A stretch of 18,378 nucleotides of DNA from Fimbriimonas sp. (GCA_030447945.1 JAUJNV010000076.1:1-18378); one strand, 5' to 3'. Shown: positions 1 to 6,439, counted from the stretch's first letter. Notes: a model not told the origin generated them from the sequence alone. Made by a program: numbers and translations.

Positions 1-57
1 CGCATCGTGGGCTTCCGGGAGGCTTACGGCGCTCGAAGGGCGCGGGTTGCGCCGCCG

Positions 58-63
58 TATACT
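58..63 (+). promoter_or_regulatory. -10 box (TATACT) of the vapB-like gene, leaderless layout
   Basis: TATACT ends 7 nt before the ATG at 71, and no Shine-Dalgarno lies between them. With the usual 6-7 nt from -10 box to start site, transcription would begin at or next to the A of the ATG, giving a leaderless mRNA. No -35 element is evident. The box overlaps the palindrome at 59-72. Confidence 0.55.
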
Positions 64-72
64 CTAGAGTAT
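59..72. promoter_or_regulatory. 14-bp perfect palindrome, candidate TA operator
   Basis: ATACTCTAGAGTAT equals its own reverse complement. It covers most of the -10 box, the likely transcription start and the first two bases of the antitoxin start codon. TA operons are commonly autorepressed by antitoxin or toxin-antitoxin complex at such sites. That it is an operator is inference. Confidence 0.5.
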
Positions 73-352
73 GGCTGCCGTTCCCGCCACAAAAGAGATC
101 CGCGCGCACTTCGACGGCAAGGTCATCGTTCCTGACGAACCCGTAGACCTTCCCGAAGGAACCAGGCTCGTCGTGCGCCTCACCTCAGATGTCGAGGCGT
201 TTCCGGCGGTGCCTGCCGAGAGGATGCCTGCACCCCAGGTCATCCAGAAGCGGCTGGAGAGCCTGCGCGAAATGTTCCTCACTCTGCCCCTAGCCGAAGT
301 CTCCCCAAGCTTCGACCCCGCGAAACTGACGCGCGACGACTACTACCTTTGA
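71..352 (+). CDS. Antitoxin of a PIN-domain TA pair (AF2212-like)
   Basis: This 93-residue protein has the short beta-rich N-terminus of AF2212-like antitoxins: residues about 9-35 hold the pattern I-x-A-x-F-D-G-K-V-I-V-P-x-E-P-V-D-L-P-E-G-T-x-L. In this family that segment is followed by a tail that wraps the partner toxin; here residues 45-93 would be the tail. The ATG at 71 sits just after a TATACT box, so the mRNA is probably leaderless. Its TGA overlaps the TTG start of the downstream PIN toxin (TTGA), which implies translational coupling. Role inferred: neutralise the toxin and repress the operon. The antitoxin at 5457 has the same N-terminal pattern but is paired with a MazF-like toxin. 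Confidence 0.8.
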   Translation: MAAVPATKEIRAHFDGKVIVPDEPVDLPEGTRLVVRLTSDVEAFPAVPAERMPAPQVIQKRLESLREMFLTLPLAEVSPSFDPAKLTRDDYYL

Positions 353-782
353 ACGACCGTGCCCTCGTGGATACGAATGTGCTAGTTGGCAGCGTCACGC
401 CTTCTCGACTTACGCAAGCGCGAGAAGCCTTAGCGAGCGCCGCGAGAGCAGGGTACAAGCTATGTTTGAGCGAGCAGAGTCTCTATGAATTCTGGTCGGT
501 TGCCACTCGGCCAGCGGCCGGCAACGGCCTCGGTTTTACAATTGAGCAGGCTACGCGGGTCGTCACCGCTTTTCGTCACGAGTTCCCGTGCCCCCTAATC
601 CGCCCGATCTCCTCGATCAGTGGCTTCGCCTCTGCGTCGAACATCAGGTTTCTGGCCGCCCTTCCCACGATGCCCGCCTTGCCGCCTTCATGGAGGGCCA
701 CGGCATCGAGACGATTCTGACCTTGAACCCGAGCAACTTCAAGCGCTACGGCCTCCGCGTCCTGAGCCCCGACGCTACTTGA
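349..782 (+). CDS. PIN-domain (VapC-like) toxin RNase, frameshifted
   Basis: PIN toxins are metal-dependent RNases that cleave tRNA or rRNA until bound by their antitoxin. The TTG start at 349 gives an N-terminus with the first acidic residue (ALVDTNVLV, Asp8) and the helix SLYEFWSVATRP with acidic Glu47. The frame then leaves the family pattern near a run of five C at 591-595. It resumes in another frame (from about 588) as a typical PIN C-terminus: HDARLAAFMEGHG, then ILTLNPSNFKRY, ending at TGA 780-782. One missing or extra base in the C run restores about 144 residues, so a sequencing error is the simplest explanation; an inactivating mutation is the alternative. The 3' end overlaps the convergent metG end by 8 bp. 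Confidence 0.8.
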
Positions 783-2688
783 CCCCGGCGCCCTCGGGCG
801 TCTCGCGGTCGGGCATGAGGAGGATCGCGTTGCCGCTCTCGTCGGTCGCCGCGAGCAGCATCCCCTGGCTCTCCACGCCGCGCAGACGCGCGGGCTTGAG
901 GTTCGCCACGACGACGATCTGCCGCCCGATGAGGTCCGTCGGCTCGTAGCTTTTGCGGATGCCCGCCACAATCTGGCGACGCTCTGTGCCGACGACCACC
1001 TGGAGCTTCATCAGCTTGTCCGATCCCTCGACCGGCTCCGCCTCCTGCACCCTGGCGACGCGGAGCTGGACTTTGAGGATGTCGTCGATCGTGATTTCTG
1101 GGGCGTTGGGCGTTGGGGCGTTGGGGGTCGAGGGCGTGGGTTCTGACATGGGCTTCTTCGTCGGATCGAGGCGGGGAAAGATGGGCTGGGGGCCGTGGAG
1201 CTGGGTGTGGCCGGGGAGGGAGGCCTCGTCGCCGATGGCGGCCCAGGCGGCGGTCGGCGTGAGGCCGAGCTGCGCCGCGATGGCGTCGGCGACCTGGGGC
1301 ATGATGGGGCGCACCAGCCCTTCCGAAGCGCGCAGGCCGAGGAGCATCGAGCGCAGGACGGCGGGCAGCGTGGGGTCGTTGGCCTTCGCGAGCGCCCACG
1401 GCGCGCGCGTGTCGATGTAACGGTTGAGGAACCGCGCGACGCCCATCGCCGCGTCCGCCGCGTGGTCGAAGCGGAGGGCGATGATCGCCCTTTCGAAGTC
1501 GGCCTTCGCCTTCACGATGGCCTTCGTGACCGCCGGCTCGCTCTCTCCATCGGGAATGATGCCGCCCACGAACTTGTGCGCCATCGCCAGGCTCCGGTTC
1601 AGCGCGTTGCCCAGATCGTTGGCGAGGTCGGAGTTATAGCGCCGGTCGAAGTCGTCGCGCGTGAAGGTGGTGTCCTGGTCGTACGGCATTGTGCTGACCA
1701 TGTGATAGCGCACGGCGTCGATCGCGATCTCGTGGTCGCAGCCCGACTGCTCCGCCAGCTCCGACGCCAGATCCAGCGGGGCGACGACGTTGCCTTTCGA
1801 CTTCGAGATCTTCTCCGCGCCCATCAGCACCCAGCCGTGTCCGAAGAGGGTCTCCGGCAGGGGGATGCCCGCCGCGATCAGCATCGCGGGCCAAAGAGTC
1901 GCGTGGAAGCGGGTCAGGATGTCCTTGCCCATGAGCTGCACGGTCCGATGCCACCGCTCCTCCCACCCCGGATCGGGCCAGCCCGCCGAAGAGACGTAAT
2001 TGATGAGCGCGTCGAACCAGACCCAGAACACCTGCCCCTCGTCGCCGGGGATGGGAATACCGCGTCCGAAGTTGTGCCGGGAGATGCTCGCGTCGCGCAG
2101 CCCCTGCCTGATAAACGAGACGACCTCATTCCGCCGGTTCTCCGGGAGGATGAAGCTTGGGTTCGCCTCGATATGCGCGAGCAGCGGCTCGGCGAAGGCG
2201 CTCAGGCGGAAGAAGTGGTTCGTCTCCTTGAAGAGGCGCACCTCGTTTCCGTCGGGGCTTTTGCCGTCCACCAGCTCCGACTCGCGGTAGTAGGTCTCCG
2301 TCGAGACGTCGTACCACCCCTCATATTCCCCTGTATAGATGTGCCCCCGCTCCCGCAAGAGCTCGAAGAATGCGGACACCGCGCGCCGGTGCCGCTCCTC
2401 GCTGGTGCGCAGGAAGTCGTCGTACTCGACGCGCATGCCGGCGAAGATCCGCTGGAACTCCGCGGCGATCCCGTCGACGAACGCCTGCGGCTCCTTCCCC
2501 GCCCGCTCGGCGGCCTCCTTCACCTTCAGGCCGTTCTCGTCCGTCCCGGTCACGAACCACACCGGCTGCCCCTGGAGCTTGTGGTACCGCGCGAGCACGT
2601 CGGACAACACCGTGGTCAGCCCGGTCCCGATATGGGGCAGCGAGTTCACGTAGTAGCTCGGCGTGGTGATCGTCAGGCGTGGGGGCAT
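775..2688 (-). CDS. metG: Methionyl-tRNA synthetase with C-terminal tRNA-binding domain
   Basis: Charges tRNA-Met with methionine in the cytoplasm. The 637-residue frame is intact. The class I signature is at residues 19-22 as HIGT (second His replaced by Thr), and KISKS is at 293-297. In the connective-peptide region (about 124-162) the GWYxVS and GKxP segments are present, but the usual zinc-binding Cys are Asp, Thr and Ser, so it looks like a zinc-free type. The anticodon-binding helical domain runs to about 505. A Pro/Thr/Asn linker (about 514-530) follows, then an EMAPII/Arc1p-like tRNA-binding domain (about 533-637). The linker DNA is a CGTTGGG-type heptamer repeat. A TAAACT box lies 9 nt upstream of the ATG. 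Convergent with the PIN toxin gene. Confidence 0.97.
   Translation of the reverse strand: MPPRLTITTPSYYVNSLPHIGTGLTTVLSDVLARYHKLQGQPVWFVTGTDENGLKVKEAAERAGKEPQAFVDGIAAEFQRIFAGMRVEYDDFLRTSEERHRRAVSAFFELLRERGHIYTGEYEGWYDVSTETYYRESELVDGKSPDGNEVRLFKETNHFFRLSAFAEPLLAHIEANPSFILPENRRNEVVSFIRQGLRDASISRHNFGRGIPIPGDEGQVFWVWFDALINYVSSAGWPDPGWEERWHRTVQLMGKDILTRFHATLWPAMLIAAGIPLPETLFGHGWVLMGAEKISKSKGNVVAPLDLASELAEQSGCDHEIAIDAVRYHMVSTMPYDQDTTFTRDDFDRRYNSDLANDLGNALNRSLAMAHKFVGGIIPDGESEPAVTKAIVKAKADFERAIIALRFDHAADAAMGVARFLNRYIDTRAPWALAKANDPTLPAVLRSMLLGLRASEGLVRPIMPQVADAIAAQLGLTPTAAWAAIGDEASLPGHTQLHGPQPIFPRLDPTKKPMSEPTPSTPNAPTPNAPEITIDDILKVQLRVARVQEAEPVEGSDKLMKLQVVVGTERRQIVAGIRKSYEPTDLIGRQIVVVANLKPARLRGVESQGMLLAATDESGNAILLMPDRETPEGAGVK
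1100..1130. repeat. CGTTGGG heptamer repeats inside metG
   Basis: Three CGTTGGG units in 7-8 nt register lie in the metG coding sequence. On the coding strand they encode the Thr/Pro/Asn/Ala linker between the anticodon-binding and tRNA-binding domains. The same unit recurs at 12044-12078 and 14732-14807. Confidence 0.75.
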
Positions 2689-2697
2689 CGGCGCGGC

Positions 2698-2703
2698 AGT
2701 TTA
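2698..2703 (-). promoter_or_regulatory. -10 box (TAAACT) of metG
   Basis: On the minus strand TAAACT lies 9 nt before the metG ATG and no ribosome binding site intervenes. This predicts a leader of only a few nucleotides. The hairpin at 2738-2765 would sit roughly 35-65 bp upstream of this box. Confidence 0.45.
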
Positions 2704-2737
2704 CCGACTGGCCAGGAGTCTCCTGCGTCACAGACAA

Positions 2738-2765
2738 CCACCCGTTCGGGTAACCGAACGGGTGG
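2738..2765. promoter_or_regulatory. Perfect 12-bp inverted repeat with 4-nt GTAA loop
   Basis: The arms CCACCCGTTCGG and CCGAACGGGTGG pair perfectly around GTAA. As RNA in the plus direction this would be a very stable stem with a GNRA-type loop. There is no T tract on either side, so an intrinsic terminator is unlikely. Its place just upstream of the metG promoter suggests an operator or an RNA element. Function unknown. Confidence 0.6.
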
Positions 2766-2970
2766 AACTACGACAGCGCCTGCATTACGGGTCACCAGGA
2801 AGACACCGTCCATACCAACCCCCCTCTCCCGCACCTCGGGAGCCTCACCATGTGACAGGCCAACGCCTGAGTTCTGGCGCTATGACAGCCCTGAAGATAA
2901 CGCAGTACGGCTCGATTTCAACACTGTAATACCATGCTCCTGCCCCTCGCCCTCTACTCATGCGCAGACC
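2766..2970. other. Non-coding stretch
   Basis: No reading frame here looks like protein on either strand. A short TCCCG/CGGGA inverted repeat sits at about 2827-2841. Together with 3088-3190 it makes up the gene-poor DNA around the first WD40 remnant. Confidence 0.4.
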
Positions 2971-3087
2971 CTAACGTGGGTCCGCACGGTCGGCTTCCAT
3001 CCAGGTAGCAAGTTCGTCGCGAGCGGTGGGGGCGAGGATAAGACCAAGCTGTGGGGCGCCGCCTCAGGGCAGGTCCTGCGTCGTTAT
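2971..3087 (+). pseudogene. Isolated WD40 repeat remnant
   Basis: One frame reads as a single WD40 blade: a start like TVGFHPGSKFVASGG, then the DKTKLW core, then GQVLRRY. WD40 domains normally have about seven blades forming a propeller, so a lone blade without neighbours is a fragment. The frame is open upstream only by chance, running antisense through metG, and stops at 3121-3123. A second lone blade lies at 3780-3896. I infer remains of a larger WD40 protein, or captured cassettes. Confidence 0.6.
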
Positions 3088-3201
3088 CCTTCTTCAGATC
3101 GTACAGTAGTTGCAGCATCATGATGAGTCTCGTGCTCATCCTCTCGTCTAGCTCGTAAGCTGTTTCGGACGTGGGAGCAGACGACCATTCGGAGGGCGAG
3201 A

Positions 3202-3729
3202 GTGGGAGACAGGGAACGGGAGCTAGGAAAGCTGAGCTGGGTGATTACGGAGGAGGCAACCGGTCGCGTCCTCGGTGAAGGGAGCCAGGCGGTGCGCCTA
3301 AAGGATGTATCGTTCGAGGAGTCGGCCACGCCCCAGGGACCCCTGGTCCAGAAGTCGATCCGGCTCACCACTCCCTTTCGCCTTAACTTACCGGAGTTTC
3401 CCGGCGAACCCCCGGGTGAATGCGACGGCTTTGGGGTAACGGCCAAACGGGAAGACGTTCAGACCTTTTGCTGGGAGTGGTTCACAGTAAATCAGCCAGG
3501 GCATGCGACGAAGCTGCAAGAGTCAGGGGAGCTCGCGATCCGGCGGGGCCAGACCGGAGCGGGCTGGGAGCTGGTGCGCACGGAGTTTCTTACCGACGTC
3601 TCTCTGCGGGTCATCCGAATGGACGCGGCGGCGGACCCTCGGAAGCCGGAGTGGCGAGTGAAGATCCTCAAGGGCTCGTCGATCGAATGGCCTTCGCAGG
3701 TGAACGGCGAGATCCTGCCTAATCCCTAA
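3202..3729 (+). CDS. Hypothetical protein, 175 aa
   Basis: I do not recognise the family. A GTG start is preceded by GGAGGG with a 5-nt gap, a good ribosome binding site that decides the start. The product is soluble-looking, without signal peptide or membrane segment, rich in beta-forming residues, with single Cys at about 74 and 90 and several Trp. It lies between two decayed WD40 blades on the same strand. It could be a remnant domain of the same former gene or an independent orphan. The frame is intact with plausible codon use. Confidence 0.6.
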   Translation: MGDRERELGKLSWVITEEATGRVLGEGSQAVRLKDVSFEESATPQGPLVQKSIRLTTPFRLNLPEFPGEPPGECDGFGVTAKREDVQTFCWEWFTVNQPGHATKLQESGELAIRRGQTGAGWELVRTEFLTDVSLRVIRMDAAADPRKPEWRVKILKGSSIEWPSQVNGEILPNP

Positions 3730-3779
3730 GGAAGCTCCATAGGTCGCACTCACCGATAGAACTCGCCGCTAAGACAGCC

Positions 3780-3896
3780 GTCTATAAAGTGGCGGGGCTC
3801 CCCTTCAGCCGCGACGGGCCACGTCTGGCAAGCGGGAGCTACGGCGGCACCGTCCGAATATAGGACGTGGCGAGCGGCAAGCTTCTGCGGACGTTG
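3780..3896 (+). pseudogene. Second isolated WD40 repeat remnant, with in-frame stop
   Basis: The frame reads LPFSRDGPRLASGSYGG, then TVRI, a TAG at 3861-3863, then DVASGKLLRTLG. The stop falls exactly where WD40 blades have the conserved Trp of the WD pair, so a TGG to TAG change explains it. There is no start codon and no adjacent blade. It differs from the first remnant, so it is not a simple recent duplication. Confidence 0.65.
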
Positions 3897-3949
3897 GGCA
3901 GACGGGGCTAGGCGCTTTGAGTGATCCCAAAGAACAGAGCTGGAGAAAC

Positions 3950-4189
3950 ATGGGAAACATTGCCTCTTACGTGTCAACTCGCCTGCACTTCAAGGCAAAA
4001 GTCATCGAGCCGCTCGGGATGAGCGAGGCCTTTGAAGTAGTCACGCCAGTCGGTACATGGCGCATGAGCAAGGCCGACTTCTATCGAGTCTTTCCAAATG
4101 TTGTGGCCTCTGAAAGCTATTCCGGTCCTAAGCAGGAATACCATTATCCGCAGGCACCGGGAAAGGCAGAAGAGTTCCGGACAGGATAA
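3950..4189 (+). CDS. Small conserved-looking hypothetical protein, 79 aa
   Basis: The ATG at 3950 has GGAG 4 nt upstream and is preferred to the TTG at 3917, which has no binding site. The product has a basic N-terminus, then the pattern FEVVTPVGTWRMSKADFY, then VVASxSY and a Tyr/His-rich YHYP, ending in a charged tail. This resembles small uncharacterised bacterial proteins I have seen, but I cannot name a family or function. There is no membrane segment. Neighbours are a WD40 remnant and a DUF2314-like gene, so the context is accessory. Confidence 0.6.
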   Translation: MGNIASYVSTRLHFKAKVIEPLGMSEAFEVVTPVGTWRMSKADFYRVFPNVVASESYSGPKQEYHYPQAPGKAEEFRTG

Positions 4190-4201
4190 GCACGAACGAG
4201 C

Positions 4202-4444
4202 CTATGCCCTCTTCTGGGCATCAATGTGATAGGAGTCGAGGCGTCTGAGGTTCCTGAGGAGCGACGAGCCGCCTCCTACTTCGACAATGAGCTCGGTCAT
4301 CCCCGAGATGATCTCGCCGATCCCGTGCAACCGCAGCTTCGACAACACGGCGCTCATGGCTACATCTACGCCGTAACTCCTGCCGATGCCTGGCGCGCCA
4401 AAGGCACCGCTCTTGCCCCAGGCGGCGGGTATCAACGGAGGCAT
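4202..4444 (-). CDS. Possible gene fragment, unknown
   Basis: A minus-strand frame of 80 residues, MPPLIPAAWGKS to a C-terminus HIDAQKRA, has codons with GC-rich third positions and a plausible amphipathic make-up (segment GEIISGMTELIVEVGGG). No family was recognised and no ribosome binding site is clear. It abuts the start of the plus-strand gene at 4444. It may be a real short gene, the tail of a lost gene, or a chance ORF. Confidence 0.3.
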   Translation of the reverse strand: MPPLIPAAWGKSGAFGAPGIGRSYGVDVAMSAVLSKLRLHGIGEIISGMTELIVEVGGGSSLLRNLRRLDSYHIDAQKRA

Positions 4445-4757
4445 GTCGGCGGAGAGAGTTTCCTACACTCTGGATGACGGCGTCGAGATCAACCGGGAGC
4501 ACCCCCACACCTACGAGATACCTCCGGCCGAGGAGAGAAACAACCTCGTGCCCGGGCAGTTGGTCAAGCTTGTTTTTCGGATCGCCCATGGGGATGAGGT
4601 GGACGTGGAGCGGATGTGGGTTGAGGTCACAGGAACGCGGCCAGGGGGCTATGTCGGCGTCCTAGACAACGATCCCTACTACACCGACGGGATCAGGCAC
4701 GGCTTAGAAATCGAGTTCGAACCTCGACACGTCATCCAGATCTACTCGGCCGCATAG
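4444..4757 (+). CDS. DUF2314-like protein, 104 aa
   Basis: The core reads L-V-P-G-Q-L-V-K-L-V-F, ERMWVEVTG, YVGVLDNDPYY and FEPRHVIQI. This matches the general pattern of DUF2314/immunity-type small proteins (a K-x-x-F strand, M-W-V-x-V, G-x-L-x-N-x-P, and a closing H-V-I). The family has no settled biochemical role; relatives sit beside polymorphic toxins or stress genes. The ATG at 4444 is chosen because the family-like sequence begins just after it. An ATG at 4386 in the same frame adds 19 Pro/Ala-rich residues that look non-coding. A GGAGG lies too close to 4444 for normal use, so the start is uncertain. Confidence 0.6.
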
Positions 4758-4786
4758 ACCCAGTCCCCTGAGTCACGTGGCTAGCT

Positions 4787-5269
4787 TCAACGATTCTTCC
4801 AAGAGATGTAGTCCGTCTCGGGAAAATCTATCCCGTGCAGCTTCAGGAGCGCCGCGATCTGGCCGCGGTGATAGGTGCCGTGGTTGACAACGTGGCGCAG
4901 CACCTCGGCCGGCGAGACGCGCAGAGTGCTCTCCCTTTTGTGCCACTCGCCTACCCTCTCCAGCGCGTCGGGCGGCAGTTCGTCCAGCAGCGCCCGCATC
5001 CGCTCGCGCGCTGCGTCATGGAAGAGGGCCAACGCGGCCGGATCGGCGAACTCTTCAGGCCGCTCTTCGGGCGGCTCCTCGCCTTGCAGCACGGCGCGAT
5101 AAGTGTCGACGGTGATCGCGAGATGCACGGACTGCTGGCGGAGCGAGGTGCGCGGACCGTTCAGATCGCGCGTCCACGCCGTGGGGCCGGCGGGGGCGGC
5201 GGCTTCCATGAGCTGCCTCGTCGCCCAGGCGTCGTACTCCAGCAGTTCACGGACTTCGTCTAGGGTCAT
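4787..5269 (-). CDS. DinB-family (YfiT-like) metal-binding four-helix protein
   Basis: The 160-residue intact frame has the DinB layout: an N-terminal helix with EYDAWATRQLM, a first ligand in SVHLAIT (His49), and the C-terminal helix HVVNHGTYHRGQ with His130 and His134. His49, His130 and His134 form the usual three-His metal site. Family members include damage-inducible proteins and thiol-dependent S-transferases (mycothiol or bacillithiol), so the reaction here cannot be fixed. A weak GAGG lies upstream of the ATG. It is transcribed divergently from the antitoxin at 5457. Confidence 0.88.
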   Translation of the reverse strand: MTLDEVRELLEYDAWATRQLMEAAAPAGPTAWTRDLNGPRTSLRQQSVHLAITVDTYRAVLQGEEPPEERPEEFADPAALALFHDAARERMRALLDELPPDALERVGEWHKRESTLRVSPAEVLRHVVNHGTYHRGQIAALLKLHGIDFPETDYISWKNR

Positions 5270-5407
5270 TAACGGTCACACACCTCGTTGCAGATACTCT
5301 GGTCTCAATCCGACTGCTCCGGATGCCCCGCAGCCGATGGGTCTTCGCATACGCAGGCTCACATTCATGCTGGAAACGATGAAGCCACCGCTGCCGCCGG
5401 GCCGCGC

Positions 5408-5426
5408 GTATCATACACACTAGAAA
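5408..5426 (+). promoter_or_regulatory. Promoter and operator candidate of the MazF-type TA operon
   Basis: GTATCATAC (5408-5416) is an interrupted palindrome containing a TATCAT -10-like box, followed by CTAGAA directly before an ATG at 5426. The 5' TA operon has the similar order GTATAC then CTAGA before its ATG at 71. From 5426 a 12-codon frame ends at TAA 5462-5464, overlapping the antitoxin ATG at 5457. That ORF could be a leader peptide, or the true antitoxin start if one base is wrong. Confidence 0.4.
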
Positions 5427-5456
5427 TGTCGCTTCAGAAGTCCCTCGGAGCCCTGT

Positions 5457-5693
5457 ATGAGTAATCTTTCGATCCCGGCCGAGGTCGACGGTGAGCGCAT
5501 CTTGCTCGACGAGCCCGTGGAACTAGAGCCGAACGCCAAGCTCATCGTGACGGTCTTGCCTAAGAATGATAGCGAACGCATATCATGGCTCCGGCTGTCT
5601 GGACAGGGGCTCGAGCATGCGTACGGCCAAGATGAAGAAGAATACTCCCTAGATTCCGTCAAAGAGGCGAATCCCGAGTATGAAGGAAGGTGA
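5457..5693 (+). CDS. Antitoxin of a MazF-like pair
   Basis: This 78-residue protein has an N-terminal beta segment IPAEVDGERILLDEPVEL and then KLIVTVLP, the same pattern as the antitoxin at 71. An acidic C-terminal half follows (DEEEYSLDSVKEANPEYE), typical of the toxin-binding tail. The stop lies inside the toxin gene: the toxin ATG at 5680 overlaps by 14 bp, so translation is probably coupled. The ATG at 5457 has only a weak upstream binding site; an alternative start at 5426 would require an indel. Confidence 0.75.
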   Translation: MSNLSIPAEVDGERILLDEPVELEPNAKLIVTVLPKNDSERISWLRLSGQGLEHAYGQDEEEYSLDSVKEANPEYEGR

Positions 5694-6012
5694 CGTCGTC
5701 CTCACCCCCGTCCCGCAGGCCGATGGAACGATCAAGAACCGGCCGGCGATTCTGCTGCGCGAGATGCCGCCCTACGGAGACTTCCTGGTGTGCGGCATGA
5801 GCACTCAACTCCATCAGGAGGTAAGCGGCTTCGACGAGATCTTCTCGCCTTCGGACGCCGATTTTCCCGCCAGCGGCTTAAAGTCGGAATCTCTCGTCCG
5901 GTTAGGCTTTTTGGCCGTGTTGCCAAAGAGTCAGATCGCCGCGCTCGATCGGCTCAATCTCGGCCGAGCGGCACAAGCGGCTGCTGAAGAGGCTCAGCGA
6001 TCATCACCGTAA
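5680..6012 (+). CDS. MazF/PemK-family toxin endoribonuclease
   Basis: MazF-type toxins cleave mRNA and other RNAs to arrest growth. The N-terminus KEGDVVLTPVP and the segment NRPAILLRE match the family core, where the Arg-Pro loop carries the catalytic Arg. Later strands hold LVCGMSTQ and ESLVRLGFLAVLP with the conserved S-x-V-R. The annotated frame ends in an Ala-rich tail (AAQAAAEEAQRSSP) that does not fit. One base removed near 5946-5950 gives IGSISAERHKRLLKRLSDHH, the expected C-terminal helix, so the tail is probably frameshifted by an indel error. Length about 110 residues, normal for the family. Confidence 0.85.
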   Translation: MKEGDVVLTPVPQADGTIKNRPAILLREMPPYGDFLVCGMSTQLHQEVSGFDEIFSPSDADFPASGLKSESLVRLGFLAVLPKSQIAALDRLNLGRAAQAAAEEAQRSSP

Positions 6013-6070
6013 GATAAACCGCGCGGCCGGACGTCGAGGGAGCCTAGCGAATTCTGGGCAATCTGCTGGC

Positions 6071-6273
6071 TCACGTCGCTACCATCGAGGAACTGCCTGC
6101 GTCGAGGACTCAGGCAGACCGCCCAAGACCGTCGAAATGAAATTCAAAGAAGATTCTCGCGAAAGTTCCGCTCCGTCTCCTCGCGGGTCTTCCCCGTCAT
6201 GACGCGCAGGCGCATCGGGCGCGTAAGCCGCCCCAGTTGTTCTGACCGCTGAAGATGACAACAGACATCTCAT
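6071..6273 (-). CDS. hicB: HicB-like antitoxin, frame-damaged
   Basis: Recognisable only by joining frames. It starts MRCLL and then reads AYAPDAP, the HicB pattern for the first strand and loop. In the next frame comes VMTGKTREETERNFRENL, the signature HicB helix, followed by remnants of a Gly/Pro-rich end closing at SSMVAT and TGA (6071-6073). HicB antitoxins have this degraded RNase-H-like fold and neutralise HicA. The ATG overlaps the hicA stop as ATGA, the usual arrangement for a coupled TA pair. Size, about 67 codons, suits a short HicB. At least two indels are needed. Function of the encoded protein is inferred from family. Confidence 0.65.
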
Positions 6274-6420
6274 GGCTTCTTCAACCCTGCCTGTAACGCC
6301 TAACCCGCAATCGCTACCGCCTGCTTCGTCGCATGAACATATCCGGGGTGGCTGACGCTGGTTCGGCTCAGCGCCCGGCCATCGGCTTCGATCCGCTTGA
6401 CCAGCATCGCGGACCTTCAT
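6270..6420 (-). CDS. hicA: HicA-like toxin, frame-damaged and internally short
   Basis: HicA toxins are small dsRBD-fold mRNA interferases with one catalytic His. The ATG at 6420 opens MKVRDA, then one frame over RIEADGRALSRTS, then SHPGYVHATKQAVAIAG, matching the usual K-x-I-E-x-D-G-W / R-x-x-G-S-H / Y-x-H-x-T-K pattern, with the catalytic His in S-H-P. After that a TAG (6300-6302) precedes ALQAGLKKP and TGA. The roughly 14 residues normally found there (the P-G-T-L-x-S-I-L part) are missing. This is either a small real deletion or an assembly gap. It begins 19 nt after the S9 peptidase stop on the same strand. Confidence 0.65.
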
Positions 6421-6439
6421 GATCGGCATCTTCGCCGTC

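Noticed and set aside
39..53. GGCGC/GCGCC hairpin near the left edge as a terminator
   Set aside because: Five-bp stem without a T tract in GC-rich DNA; too weak to call.
1195..3123. 642-codon plus-strand open frame
   Set aside because: It is antisense to metG in a high-GC region and has Arg/Val/Gly-rich shadow composition. Only its last part (2971-3087) is meaningful, as a WD40 remnant.
3861..3863. TAG in the WD40 blade as amber recoding
   Set aside because: The fragment has no start codon or neighbouring blades, so decay is simpler; other genes here use TAG as a normal stop (metG, S9).
4226..4477. 83-codon plus-strand frame before the DUF2314-like gene
   Set aside because: Composition is shadow-like, and it overlaps both the better minus-strand frame and the DUF2314-like start.
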